The position numbers were made by a program, and so were the translations under genes. Shown piece by piece: positions 27,903 through 37,868 of a DNA stretch of 64,000 nt (positions are counted from its first letter, which is position 1; every line of letters starts with the position of its first letter). Below the pieces are notes generated by a model. The model had not been told where the DNA came from and did no database searches. It saw only the letters and a list, made by a program, of their open reading frames with translations. The DNA is from Chitinophagaceae bacterium (lineage in GTDB: Bacteria; Bacteroidota; Bacteroidia; Chitinophagales; Chitinophagaceae), in the NCBI GenBank assembly GCA_016703625.1, contig JADJBP010000001.1, positions 248,001-312,000 of the forward strand. The letters run 5' to 3'.

Positions 27903-28925
27903 TCAGGTTAAAATATTATTTACCGGTTTTAATGGTTCAGGTATTTCTGTTTCTCCGATCATTTCACACAGGTCAATTTCAATGGTACGGCTCATCGCCG
28001 TTATGGGTACATCATTGGCACTTCCTTCAAAAGGGCTTTCACTGCTTTCACCGATCCTTTCCATGGTTGTAAATACCCAGCTTGACAGGGTGCTGAATGG
28101 TATTGACAGCCAGACCAGGTGTTCACCAAATTTTTCAAATTCCTGTAACATTCCAAACGGGAGTAAAACTACAAATATCCTGATAAACCATTTGTTTAAT
28201 GTGGCAAACTGCCTGGGGTAAGGGAAGTTTTTTATTCTTTCGCTGGCACCCTGCTGGTTCATCAATTCAACCAAAACCTTTTCCAGTTCCATATGCCGGA
28301 AATCCTCTACCAGGCCTTTATCCAGCAATTCCCTCAGGTGGGTTGACTGCATTGCAATGATTTGCGCAGCCTTATTGGATTTGGACAATGCCGTTTTGTA
28401 TTCATCATCACTAAGATATGGCACAAGGGCATCGGCCATTTTATTTGTATGTTCATCAACCGTAAAAAATTTTTCTTTGTATTCGGCATTGTGTTTTTGA
28501 TAGATCGCTTCCCAGGTTCTTGGCTCCCGTAACTGGTAACGCAATGCGGTGAGCCATGCAAAATGCCGGTATATCAACTGCCGGTGAATGCTTTTTAATT
28601 CATCATTACTAACGACAGAGACTGCGTGTTTTGTACTTACAAAATCTTTAACCAGCATTCCCCAGCCGCGGCTTGCATTCACAATTCCTCCCCAGATCTT
28701 CCGGGCTTCCCACATCCTGTCGTAACTGGCATTATTCTTAAATCCAACTACAAAAGCAACGGCTGTACCCAGCAATGCTATCGGCAACCAGGGAATGGCC
28801 AGCCATTTCAGGTCAAGCAATTCGTAACAGCAAACCGGAATGGCAGAAACAAGGAGCAAAAAATAAATATCTTTTCTTGTCCAGAGAATGACTTCTTTAA
28901 ATGAATATTGTTTGCCTGCGTGCAT
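27903..28925 (-). CDS. Bestrophin family anion channel
   Basis: 340 residues. The bestrophin signature NNASYDRMWEARKIWGGIVN is near residue 64, after two membrane helices (FLLLVSAIPVCCYELL, WLPIALLGTAVAFVVGF). Two more helices occur late (FIRIFVVLLPFGM, WLSIPFSTLSSWVF). Bacterial bestrophins form pentameric anion or cation channels, and some homologues in photosynthetic organisms pass bicarbonate. Adjacent carbonic anhydrase supports a bicarbonate role here, which is inference. Confidence 0.88.
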   Translation of the reverse strand: MHAGKQYSFKEVILWTRKDIYFLLLVSAIPVCCYELLDLKWLAIPWLPIALLGTAVAFVVGFKNNASYDRMWEARKIWGGIVNASRGWGMLVKDFVSTKHAVSVVSNDELKSIHRQLIYRHFAWLTALRYQLREPRTWEAIYQKHNAEYKEKFFTVDEHTNKMADALVPYLSDDEYKTALSKSNKAAQIIAMQSTHLRELLDKGLVEDFRHMELEKVLVELMNQQGASERIKNFPYPRQFATLNKWFIRIFVVLLPFGMLQEFEKFGEHLVWLSIPFSTLSSWVFTTMERIGESSESPFEGSANDVPITAMSRTIEIDLCEMIGETEIPEPLKPVNNILT

Positions 28926-28963
28926 ATTATTTTTTAACAGGAAAGATAATAAAAAGGCGCATT

Positions 28964-28990
28964 AAAAATGCCCTGGAACAACCAGGGCAT
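28964..28990 (-). terminator. Rho-independent terminator of the DUF1579 lipoprotein gene
   Basis: ATGCCCTGG-5-CCAGGGCAT hairpin (28968-28990), followed on the minus strand by a T run at 28968-28964. It lies 18 bp after the stop codon at 29008. Confidence 0.8.
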
Positions 28991-29007
28991 TTAAATTTTT
29001 TGCAGGG

Positions 29008-29664
29008 TTATTTCTTTCGCTTAAAAAGGCCTTCCATGAATTTCATTTCTTTCCCGTCCATACCTGCACCATACATGATCATGGTGTAAGAGTCGTTATC
29101 GATCGTTGTCAGTTCTTCCCGGATATCACTTTCTTTCCCGGTCATGGGATCGGTTTGAAATCCTTTCAGGTTTAGCGTTTTGGTTGCTTCATCATAGGTT
29201 CCGCTCATTTGAACAATGCCCGTTCCTAAATTATCGACCCAGGTGTTTACAAATAATTTCTTTGCATTATCATAGCCCAAAGTACTGATACCTTCCATGG
29301 GCATTCCCATCATAGACCCTGAATACTTACTGATAACATACCTGCCTCCCAATGCGGAAGACTGGGTGATGGTGGCCTTTGATTTTGTGGGGGGTGCATT
29401 CGGGTCCATCCACTGTGTTACTTCACCTTCCCAGGAGCCATTGGTTTTTGCCATCCATTTGTGCATGTCGCCGGGTGTTTTAAAATCCTCCCAGGCTTTC
29501 ATCATGGCTGCAGAATCAGGCATAGCTGCGGGTGCTGCATCGGTTTTGGTTGCTGTAACTGCTGTTGCAGTTGAATCGGTTGTTGCCGTTGCATTTTTGC
29601 TGTTGTCATTGCAGGCGGTCATTAACAAAACAACAGCGCAAAAAATTAAGCTGGTATTTCTCAT
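29008..29664 (-). CDS. DUF1579 lipoprotein
   Basis: 218 residues. Lipoprotein signal with the lipobox LMTAC, an Ala/Thr-rich linker, then the DUF1579 barrel: MHKWMAKTNGSWEGEVTQWMDP, LGGRYVISKYSG, EGISTLGYDNAKKLFVNTWVDNLGTG. The family is a lipocalin-like fold of unknown ligand. It is monocistronic, with its own terminator and a promoter region upstream. Confidence 0.85.
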   Translation of the reverse strand: MRNTSLIFCAVVLLMTACNDNSKNATATTDSTATAVTATKTDAAPAAMPDSAAMMKAWEDFKTPGDMHKWMAKTNGSWEGEVTQWMDPNAPPTKSKATITQSSALGGRYVISKYSGSMMGMPMEGISTLGYDNAKKLFVNTWVDNLGTGIVQMSGTYDEATKTLNLKGFQTDPMTGKESDIREELTTIDNDSYTMIMYGAGMDGKEMKFMEGLFKRKK

Positions 29665-29750
29665 AATAATATTTGTTTATTGAAATATACAAAAAATATA
29701 CTTGAAAAGGAAACAGAAAAGTATAAAGTGTAATATAAAATGATAAAGTA

Positions 29751-30416
29751 TTATTCAGCCGCATCGTTCAGGCCGGCCTCCTCTATAATATGATCGATCC
29801 TGTTTTTCAGGGTTTCATAGTCTGTATATCCCCTGGCTGCCATCACAAATTTTAATTCACCGGTTTGTACAAATACGGTGGGGTAACCATTAACCTGTAA
29901 CTGCTTCATTACTGCAAATTCGTAGTGCGCCATCTCTTTATATTCATCAGCATTCAGTTTATTGTAAAATGCTTCGGGCTGTATATTGTATTTATCCAGC
30001 AGGTGCCGGTAGGCTTCATCATCATCAAGGTCTCTTCCTTCGTAATTTAATGCATACTGCAGGTCAGTGGCAAACTCAAGCTGTCGTTCCGGATAATATT
30101 CCTTTACAATACAGAGTGCAATGGCAGGTTTTTCAGAGTTCATCACCCAATCGCTTTTATCGGGGTTATTGATATGCCATAAAAAATCTTCGCCAAATTT
30201 GATACCGGATAGTTCTTCCACTCTTTTATAAGAAGTTTGGATGTAAGGCCCAATTTTTTCAATCGGCATTACCTGATCGCCGATCATCATCCCGCCACTC
30301 AGTACTTCTATATCCAGTTTATCTTTATAATCTGCTGCAATTTTTTTAATGACAGGGCTGAAGCCATAGCACCAGCCGCAGTAGGCATCGTAACAGTAAA
30401 TGAGGGTTGGTTTCAT
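29751..30416 (-). CDS. DsbA-like (FrnE/DsbA family) thioredoxin-fold protein
   Basis: 221 residues without a signal peptide. The active-site motif CGWC lies at residues 13-16 (CYDAYCGWCYGFSP), followed by an inserted helical domain and the cis-Pro region VNGYPTVFVQTGEL. It belongs to the cytoplasmic DsbA-like/FrnE oxidoreductase group rather than the periplasmic DsbA. It starts 38 bp after polA ends, with its own promoter-like box and palindrome in between. Confidence 0.85.
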   Translation of the reverse strand: MKPTLIYCYDAYCGWCYGFSPVIKKIAADYKDKLDIEVLSGGMMIGDQVMPIEKIGPYIQTSYKRVEELSGIKFGEDFLWHINNPDKSDWVMNSEKPAIALCIVKEYYPERQLEFATDLQYALNYEGRDLDDDEAYRHLLDKYNIQPEAFYNKLNADEYKEMAHYEFAVMKQLQVNGYPTVFVQTGELKFVMAARGYTDYETLKNRIDHIIEEAGLNDAAE

Positions 30417-30420
30417 CAGG

Positions 30421-30444
30421 CAAAGATAGGGTGAGTCACCCTAT
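30421..30444 (-). promoter_or_regulatory. DsbA-like gene: -7 box TATCTTTG with overlapping palindrome
   Basis: TATCTTTG (30421-30428 on the minus strand) fits TAnnTTTG and ends just before the DsbA-like ATG. ATAGGGTGA-1-TCACCCTAT (30426-30444) is a perfect 9-bp inverted repeat overlapping it by three bases. There is no T run after it, so it looks like an operator rather than the polA terminator. Confidence 0.45.
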
Positions 30445-30454
30445 TGGGCACCGT

Positions 30455-33303
30455 TTAATGCGCCTCCAGCCAGTTCTCCCCCACACCAAGCTCTGCATCT
30501 GTGGGTACATCATTGGGTAAGGCCAATGCATGTTGCATGCAATCCAGAATAATGGGTTTTATTTTTTCCACTTCTGAACGGTGTGCATCAAAAACCAATT
30601 CATCATGCACCTGCAGTAACATCTTTGATTTGAAATTGTGTTTATTGAATTCGCGGTGAATTTTGATCATCGCCAGTTTTATCATATCGGCGGCGCTGCC
30701 CTGTATCGGTGAGTTGATGGCATTGCGTTCTGCAAATGCACGAACGGTAAAGTTGGCACTGTTGATATCCCTGAGCCAGCGCTTACGGCCCATCAGGGTT
30801 TGTACATAACCATGCTCCTGTGCAAAATGAATGGTGTCATCCATATACTTTTGTATGTTGGGAAATTGCTTTTTATAATTATCGATGATCTCTTTGGCTT
30901 CGGTACGGCTGATGCCGAGGTTCTCAGCCAGGCCAAAGGCGCCTTGCCCGTAAATGATCCCAAAGTTTACACTCTTGGCTTTGTAACGCATTTCCTTGGT
31001 CACCTCTTTTTCAGCTACATTAAAAACTTTGGCAGCAGTGGCATTGTGAATATCCTTGCCGGTCTTAAACGCTTCACACATATTTTCATCGCCGCTGATG
31101 GCAGCAACAATGCGTAATTCTATTTGTGAGTAATCGGCAGAAATTAAAACATGGTCCTTATCCCTTGGAATAAATGCTTTACGGATCTCTCTTCCCCTTT
31201 CGGTGCGGATGGGAATATTCTGCAGGTTGGGGTTATTGCTGCTGAGCCTGCCGGTTACTGCCACAGCCTGTGCATAGGAAGTATGCACCCGTCCTGTTTT
31301 TATATTGATCATCAGCGGCAGCGCATCAACATAGGTTGATTTGAGTTTGGTAAACTCCCGGAAGACAAGAATATCATCTACAATTTTATTTTTACTCGCC
31401 AGCTTTAATAAAACATCTTCACCGGTTGCGTACTGACCCGTCTTGGTTTTTTTTGCCTTGGGGTCTATCTGCATTTTATCAAACAACACTTCTCCCAGTT
31501 GTTTGGGCGAGGCTAAATTAAATCGTACGCCGGCCTGGGCATACACACTTTCTTCTGCAGCTTTCGCTTCTTTCTCCAGTTCTTTTGAATAATCATTCAG
31601 GAATCCTTCATCGATCCGTATCCCTTCAAATTCCATGGCAGTAAGCACTTTCACCAACGGGTTTTCCACTTCATAAAATACTTTTCAACTTCCCTTTCTT
31701 TCAACTTCGGTAAGAGCACCATCTTTAACTGTAATGTGATATCGGCATCTTCCGCAGCATATTCTTTTATTTTTTCAGGCTCTACATCTCTCATTGTTCC
31801 CTGGCCTTTCCCTTTTTTGCCAATCAGTTCTTCAATATGTACCGGCTCGTAACCCAGGAATTTTTCGCTCAATGCATCCATACCGTTTTTACCATCGGGC
31901 TCAATTACATAATGGGCAAGCATGCTGTCAAAAGTATTTCCTGCAATTTCAATTCCCTGCCATTTCAGTATCAGCATGTCGTATTTAATATTATGCCCAA
32001 CCCAGGTTTTGGATGCGTCATTGAAAAGCGGTTTAAAAAACTGCAGCCTCCTGGATGTTTCAGCCTGGTCTTCCGGACAAAAAACATAGAACCCTTCTCC
32101 TGGTTTTACAGAAAAACTAATGCCTACAATTTCTGCTTCGTTGGCATCAATGCCGGTAGTTTCGGTATCAAAACAAATTTCATTAAAAGTCGATAAATAT
32201 TTTACCAGGTCGTTTATTTCAGCATCCGTTTGTACCAGGGAATAATCATGCGGCGTGTTGTTGATGTTTTTATCGGCCCCCGTCGGCATTTCATCTGAAC
32301 CGCTCCCGATAGCTATCGGGAGGGTTTCGGGCTGTTCAATAATATTTCCAAAGAGATCCATTTGAGCAGTAACTGCTTTTTTAGGCTTAGCCTCTTCACT
32401 GCCATTCCATGCTTCCGGGGCACCATCAATTTCATCGCCCAATATCCTTTTGCCCAGTGTTTTAAATTCCAGCTCCTCAAAAATTTCTTTTAAGGCAGGT
32501 TTGTTCATTTCCTTGATCAAAAAATTCTCTTCATGAAATTCAACCGGCACATTGGTGATGATGGTGGCCAGTTTTTTGCTCATCAGGGCCACTTCTTTTC
32601 CTGCCCTTACTTTTTCTCCAATAGACCCTTTTATATTTTCGGCATTAGCCAAAACGTTTTCCAGTGAACCATATTCTTTTAATAATTTGGCTGCTGTTTT
32701 TTCACCAACACCTTTTATGCCGGGAATATTATCAACCGCATCGCCCATCATCCCTAAAATATCTATGACCTGCTCCACTTTTTCAATATCCCATTTTTCG
32801 CATACTTCTTTTGGTCCCAGTATTTCAAATTTGCCACCCTGGTAAGGGGGTTTGTAAATCTTGATATTTTCAGACACCAGCTGTCCGTAATCTTTATCGG
32901 GTGTAACCATATACACTTCATAACCCTCTTTCTCGGCCATCTTGGCCAATGCGCCGATCACATCATCCGCCTCATACCCATCAATGGCGATAACCGGTAT
33001 ATTGAGCCCTTCAATTATTCTTTTGATATCCGGTACAGCTGATAAAATATCTTCGGGTGTTTCCTGCCGGTTGGCTTTGTAATCGGCAAAGTCGGTGTGG
33101 CGTTCTGTTGGCGCATGCGTATCAAAACACACAGCCATGTGCGTTGGATTTTGATTTTTGATCAGCTCGATGATGGTGTTGGTAAATCCAAACTGTGCGT
33201 TGGTATTACGCCCCTTGCTGGTAATACGGGGATTGCGGATAAGTGCATAATAGGCACGGAAGACCAGTGCAAAGGCATCTAATAAAAATAATTTTTTTGG
33301 CAT
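30455..33303 (-). CDS. polA: DNA polymerase I (frameshift)
   Basis: About 949 residues from ATG 33303 after inserting one base. It has three domains: 5'-3' exonuclease (LLDAFALVFRAYYAL, DNIPGIKGVGEKTA), 3'-5' proofreading exonuclease (CFDTETTG), and polymerase with SADYSQIELR, the O-helix RYKAKSVNFGIIYGQG and QVHDELVFDAHR. It fills gaps and removes primers. The break is at the TTTT near 31677, where one more T gives KYFYEVENPLVKVLTAM. The linker before the proofreading domain contains a perfect 20-bp DNA palindrome. A Pro/Gly-rich, poorly conserved linker fits that location. Confidence 0.95.
32303..32322. repeat. 20-bp perfect palindrome inside polA
   Basis: CTCCCGATAG followed by its exact reverse complement. 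Translated on the minus strand it reads TLPIAIGS in the linker between the 5'-exonuclease and proofreading domains. Its form, CCCGATAGCTATCGGG, resembles short palindromic repeats scattered in Bacteroidota genomes, which is from memory. No other copy was seen in the window. Confidence 0.7.
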
Positions 33304-33352
33304 GCCATAAAAGTAAAACAATTGTTGATGCCAATCAACAGGTTAATTCAAT

Positions 33353-33388
33353 CAAAAAAGCCACCCCGGTACCGGAACGGCTTTTTTG
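33353..33388 (-). terminator. Terminator after the small lipoprotein gene
   Basis: CAAAAAAGCC (33353-33362) pairs with GGCTTTTTTG (33379-33388), enclosing the self-complementary CCGGTACCGG. On the minus strand the stem ends in a T run. It lies between the stop at 33425 and the polA start at 33303, so polA has its own promoter. Confidence 0.75.
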
Positions 33389-33424
33389 TTAATGTGAACT
33401 CAGAACAAATGAAACGGTTATTGA

Positions 33425-33840
33425 TCATAAGCTGGCTAATAGTAACCGGCTGTCAGCAGTATTATTATTTTGAAGTGTTATACTTGTTTTTGAAACTTTG
33501 GATACCGTCCAGTTATTATTCAGTTTTTTAAACAGGGATCACTGGTCTCCAGCGTGATCTTCATTTTATTTGAAATTTCATCTTCCGACCAATTGCCGGT
33601 TGTTTCTGCTTCATTGCCTTTAACAACAATGGTCCCATCCGGTTTAAATAATAAGGAATATTCTGAAAGTTCTGTGGAAAGGTCAGTATTGGCATCTTTA
33701 CAAAGGCTTACTTTCCATACACCCTTTGTTACATTAGGCGTTGCAGAAACCGCAGTAGCAAATTCATTGATACCGGTACAGGTGGTAAAATATAGTATTG
33801 CTGAGCACTTTAGTGCAAAAATGAGCAGGGGGCTTTTCAC
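33425..33840 (-). CDS. Small lipocalin-like lipoprotein (frameshift)
   Basis: About 138 residues after correction. The N-terminus is hydrophobic with a Cys at 21 (YFTTC), a weak lipobox. TKGVWKVSLCKDANTDLSTELSEYSLLFKPDGTIVV shows a lipocalin-like start. As read it stops at 33520 after DPCLKN. A one-base change near 33535 continues with LFKKLNNNWTVSKVSKTSITLQ and ends ADSRLLLASL at 33425. Function unknown. Confidence 0.65.
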
Positions 33841-33909
33841 TGTATAGGATTTTCTGGTTAGCTATATAACAGAAAAAAGCCAAGTATATTGTGTATTTGG
33901 GGATTAAAA

Positions 33910-34641
33910 TCAGAACCGGGTTTCCATATAGACCGGTAACATGGCCCTCCAGGTTGGCCAGTCATGTTTCCATTCTTCGCCCCATACATCCAGTTCGTAA
34001 TTGATCCCTTTACTGTAAAGCAGGCCCGCAAAGGATTTTGAAGCATTTGGGTCTTCATAGGCGCCGCTTCCGGTAAGGATATGTACATTGGTGCTTTTCC
34101 GGATCTGTTCCAATACGTTGTGATCTTCAAGATTCTGGATATAATGCATCGGAGAATTCAGGTAAACCTGTTCATCAAAAAAGCCATCGGTATATTCCGA
34201 CAGGTTATATACCCCGCTCATGGCAATTACCCCGTTGATGAGATCGGGGCGCTTTAAAAACAGGTTCATACTGTGTAAAGCACCAAAAGAGGCGCCACAG
34301 GTGATGATATCTGTATCGTGGGAAGTGCTGTTTTTTATGAAGGGAACAACCTCGTTAAAGACATAGTCATTAAACTGGTTATGCCGTATGGCTTTGTGTT
34401 CGCCCTGTATTTCTTTATTGAGCCAGCTTTCATTATTGATGCTGTTGATCGAAAAGACCTTGATCTTGCCGCTGTTGATATACGGGGCCAGGGTTTCCAT
34501 CATTTGAAACCTTTCGTACTCCAGGTAATCTGCTGCTGCAGTGGGAACAAATAATATGGCTTTACCGTAGTCACCATAAGTAACGATGGGCATTTCTTTC
34601 TGAAGTGCAGGGCTGTACCAGCTGTTTAATTCTCTTTTCAT
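33910..34641 (-). CDS. Esterase family protein (alpha/beta hydrolase)
   Basis: 243 residues from ATG 34641 (MKRELNSWYSPALQKEM). The upstream part of the longer frame overlaps the ParA gene and is not protein-like. The nucleophile elbow is CGASFGALHS, and the other residues of the triad are probably D in GSGAYEDPN and H in EWKHDWPTW. This is the esterase D/enterochelin-esterase-like group, whose members cleave ester bonds on varied substrates. It follows the ParA gene on the same strand. Confidence 0.85.
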   Translation of the reverse strand: MKRELNSWYSPALQKEMPIVTYGDYGKAILFVPTAAADYLEYERFQMMETLAPYINSGKIKVFSINSINNESWLNKEIQGEHKAIRHNQFNDYVFNEVVPFIKNSTSHDTDIITCGASFGALHSMNLFLKRPDLINGVIAMSGVYNLSEYTDGFFDEQVYLNSPMHYIQNLEDHNVLEQIRKSTNVHILTGSGAYEDPNASKSFAGLLYSKGINYELDVWGEEWKHDWPTWRAMLPVYMETRF

Positions 34642-34675
34642 AAGCGGCAAAATTAAGCAATTTATTGAAACCGGT

Positions 34676-35418
34676 TTATTCCAGTACGCCTTCTTTGATC
34701 TCTGTCCATAGTTCCCGGTAACAGCTTGCCGCATAACTGCTGTTGGCAAATTCCATGATGGGCGCTTTATGGATACCCATTTTTTCAACATCGCTCAGGT
34801 AGGGGATATAATTCTGGAAGAAACGCTTGTCTTTATACAATTCATCCATGATCTCTTTGTGCATGTTCTTACGCAGGTCGGTCATGGTGAAAAAACACAT
34901 CATTTTACTGTTGTCCAGGTCCTTTTCTTTGAAATAATCCTTAACCATGTTATAGGTACGGATAGACAATGTTGAAGGAATAACCGGCATCAGTACAATA
35001 TCTGCCGCATTAAATATATTCTCACTCAAAGCACTGAACCCGGGATGGCAATCAATAAAAACAAAATCATAGTCCTTTTCAAGCTGTTTTAAAACATATT
35101 TTAACCGGTTCTTGTTGCCTTTCATTTCTTCCAGCATGCTATCAAAACTCCTCGTATCATTATCGGCAGGTATTACATACAGTAATTCAAAATCGGTGCT
35201 CATGATGGCATTCTCCAGGTGAGCATCTTTGGTAATCAGTTTTTTATGCCGGGATGGGTTTTGGGTTTTACCTTATAATAAAAGGAAGAACTGCCCTGGG
35301 GGTCAATATCCCATAACAATGTTTTATAGCCGTCGGCAGCCGCCAGGTAGGCAAAATTTACACAACTGGCTGTTTTACCCACGCCGCCTTTTAAATTGTA
35401 GAGTGCTATTGTTGTCAT
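34676..35418 (-). CDS. ParA/MinD-like ATPase (frameshift)
   Basis: 247 residues joined from two frames. The first (from ATG 35418) gives the deviant Walker A KGGVGKTA and LLWDIDPQGSSSFYY; the second gives FVFIDCHPGFSALSENIFNAADIVLMPVIPS and DLRKNMH. One extra A in the run near 35245 makes the join (KKLITKDAHLENAIMS). ParA proteins position cargo by ATP-dependent DNA or membrane binding. No parB, parS or MinC partner was seen; the neighbours are an esterase and uvrB. It might be an orphan chromosomal ParA positioning a protein complex. Confidence 0.88.
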
Positions 35419-35460
35419 AATAAATAGGTTTTATTGCTAACGGAGGGTTAAGATAGTAAA

Positions 35461-37500
35461 TTATTTTTTCATCTCCGATAAGTCTTTCTGCATACTGAAC
35501 ATTTCATCCCGCAACCGGGCAGCTTCCATAAAATCCAGGTCTTTAGCTGCTTTGTTCATGTCTTTTTTCGTTTTGGCAATGGCTTTTTCCAGTTGGGGAA
35601 TGGTTGAATATACGGCCTGGTCCTCTGCTGCAACCGTTACCAGTTCTTCATCAGGAGCAATGGACCAGGGGTTCGACGGGTCATATCCCTTAACATCCAG
35701 CACGGAGCCCGGGGCAAAGATCTGTTCAGTACTTTTTTTAATGGTGGTTGGGGTGATATGATGTTCAATATTGTAGGCTACCTGTTTTTCCCGGCGGCGG
35801 ATGGTCTCATCAATGGTACGTTGCATACTGTCGGTCATCTTATCGGCATAAAAGATCACCAGTCCATCCACATTCCGGGCAGCTCGGCCGGCTGTTTGGG
35901 TCAAACTCTTCTCATTGCGTAAAAAACCTTCCTTATCTGCATCCAGGATGGCAACCAGCGATACTTCCGGAAGGTCCAGCCCTTCCCTTAATAAATTCAC
36001 ACCCACCAGCACATCAATGATCCCCAGCCGCAGTTCGCGGAGTATCTCAATTCTTTCCAGTGTATCCACTTCGCTGTGAATGTATTTGCTTTTTATGTTG
36101 ATGCGGTGCAGGTATTTGTCCATCTCCTCGGCCATTCGCTTGGTGAAGGTGGTAACCAGCACGCGGTCTCCTTTTATGATTCTTTTATCAATTTCATCCA
36201 GCAGGTCATCGATCTGGTTTACTGAGGGGCGTACCTCTATCGGCGGATCCAGTAAACCGGTTGGCCTCACCACCTGCTCCACTACAATGCCCTCGCATTT
36301 CTCCAGTTCGTATTTGCCCGGTGTTGCCGAAACAAATACGGCCTGGTTCAGCAATGATTCAAACTCATTGAAATTCAGCGGGCGGTTATCCAGTGCCGAT
36401 GGTAAACGAAAACCATAATCAACCAATACCAGTTTGCGGCTACGGTCGCCGCCATACATGCCGCTCACCTGGGGAATGGTCTGGTGGCTTTCATCAATGA
36501 TGCATATAAAATCTTTGGGAAAATAATCCAGGAGGCAGAATGGCCTGGTGCCGGGCCTTCGCCTGTCGAAAAAACGGGAGTAATTTTCGATACCGCTGCA
36601 ATAGCCCAGTTCGCGAATCATTTCCAGGTCATAATTCACCCGTTCGCTGATGCGTTGTGCTTCAATATATTTACCGCTGTTCTTATAATACAATTCCTGG
36701 GCGGCTACTTCATCCTGGATCTCATGGATCACCTGCTGCAGCACTTCCTTTGGCGCCACATATAAGTTGGCGGGAAAGATGGCGGCATTTTCAACCGTGC
36801 TGATACGTTTGCCGCTGCTGAGTTCCAGCGTTTCAATGGTCTCGATCTCATCCCCAAAAAAAGTAATGCGGTAGCCAAAATCCACGTAGGGTAAATTAAT
36901 ATCGATGGTATCACCTTTCACCCTGAAAGTTCCCCTTGTAAAATCACCTTCGCTCCGGTTGTACAAAGAATTCACAAGGGCATGTAAAAATCCCTGGCGG
37001 GAGATCACCTGCCCCTGCTGTATGCGGATGATGCCGTTCTCATAATCGGTAGGGTTACCCATACCATAGATACAGCTTACACTGGCAACAATAATGATAT
37101 CCCTGCGGCCGCTTAATAACTGTGCGGTGGCCTGCAGGCGCAGTTTATCCAGCTCTTCATTTATGCTCAGGTCCTTTTCAATGTAGGTATTACTGACAGG
37201 CATATACGCTTCGGGCTGGTAATAATCGTAGTAGGAAACAAAATAACCAACGGCATTGTCCGGGAAGAACTGTTTGAATTCACCATACAACTGGGCAACC
37301 AGGGTTTTGTTGTGGGTGATCACCAGGGTCGGCTTCTGTACATTTTGTATCACATTGGCCATGGTGTAGGTCTTGCCGCTGCCGGTAACGCCTAACAGGG
37401 TCTGGTATTTTTCTCCATTCAAAATGCCTTCCGTCAGCTGGCGGATGGCTTCCGGCTGATCGCCGGCTGGTGAATATGGTGCCTGAAGCTGGAATGGCAT
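35461..37500 (-). CDS. uvrB: UvrABC system subunit B
   Basis: 679 residues from ATG 37500 (MPFQLQAPYSP); an ATG five codons upstream is possible. Walker A is GVTGSGKTYT, the damage-probing beta-hairpin is YYDYYQPEAYMP, helicase motifs include NLLREGLDLPEVSLVAILDADKEG and QTAGRAARN, and the C-terminal UVR domain (AAKDLDFMEAARLRDEM) binds UvrC. The protein verifies damage for nucleotide excision repair. Intact, with no indel. Confidence 0.97.
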   Translation of the reverse strand: MPFQLQAPYSPAGDQPEAIRQLTEGILNGEKYQTLLGVTGSGKTYTMANVIQNVQKPTLVITHNKTLVAQLYGEFKQFFPDNAVGYFVSYYDYYQPEAYMPVSNTYIEKDLSINEELDKLRLQATAQLLSGRRDIIIVASVSCIYGMGNPTDYENGIIRIQQGQVISRQGFLHALVNSLYNRSEGDFTRGTFRVKGDTIDINLPYVDFGYRITFFGDEIETIETLELSSGKRISTVENAAIFPANLYVAPKEVLQQVIHEIQDEVAAQELYYKNSGKYIEAQRISERVNYDLEMIRELGYCSGIENYSRFFDRRRPGTRPFCLLDYFPKDFICIIDESHQTIPQVSGMYGGDRSRKLVLVDYGFRLPSALDNRPLNFNEFESLLNQAVFVSATPGKYELEKCEGIVVEQVVRPTGLLDPPIEVRPSVNQIDDLLDEIDKRIIKGDRVLVTTFTKRMAEEMDKYLHRINIKSKYIHSEVDTLERIEILRELRLGIIDVLVGVNLLREGLDLPEVSLVAILDADKEGFLRNEKSLTQTAGRAARNVDGLVIFYADKMTDSMQRTIDETIRRREKQVAYNIEHHITPTTIKKSTEQIFAPGSVLDVKGYDPSNPWSIAPDEELVTVAAEDQAVYSTIPQLEKAIAKTKKDMNKAAKDLDFMEAARLRDEMFSMQKDLSEMKK

Positions 37501-37531
37501 AATTAAGGAATGCAATGTACAAAAGCTACGG

Positions 37532-37819
37532 TCAATTTTCAGTTAACCATTTATCAGATTCTTTTTTCCGGATGAACCAGGCAATGGTAAAAGTCGGGAT
37601 GATATCCGTAAAGGGAATGATCTCTTCCAGGAAATTGAGGACCCCGCCGAGCTTACCCATGCGGCCACCAAAAAGGGCATAAAAGATCATTGCGGAAACA
37701 GGAGCCCATACCAGGTCGGTTACTTCTGCCAAAGCGGGGATAAGATAAGTGGCCATGCCGACCAGGTCCAGGCCGATGCACAGAAAAATATTGGGTACAA
37801 CAGGTTTAATTTTGTTCAT
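37532..37819 (-). CDS. Small membrane protein, function unknown
   Basis: 95 residues with three hydrophobic stretches (NIFLCIGLDLVGMATYLIPAL, LVWAPVSAMIFYALFGG, FTDIIPTFTIAWFI) and a GGRMGKLGGVLNFLEEIIPFTD motif. The pattern is like uncharacterised conserved Bacteroidota membrane proteins of about 95 residues. It sits between tlpA-like and uvrB on the same strand. Confidence 0.7.
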   Translation of the reverse strand: MNKIKPVVPNIFLCIGLDLVGMATYLIPALAEVTDLVWAPVSAMIFYALFGGRMGKLGGVLNFLEEIIPFTDIIPTFTIAWFIRKKESDKWLTEN

Positions 37820-37868
37820 GTTAAAACAACAGGCTGCAAAAAATCGGCCATTATTTTTTTGCCAACGG

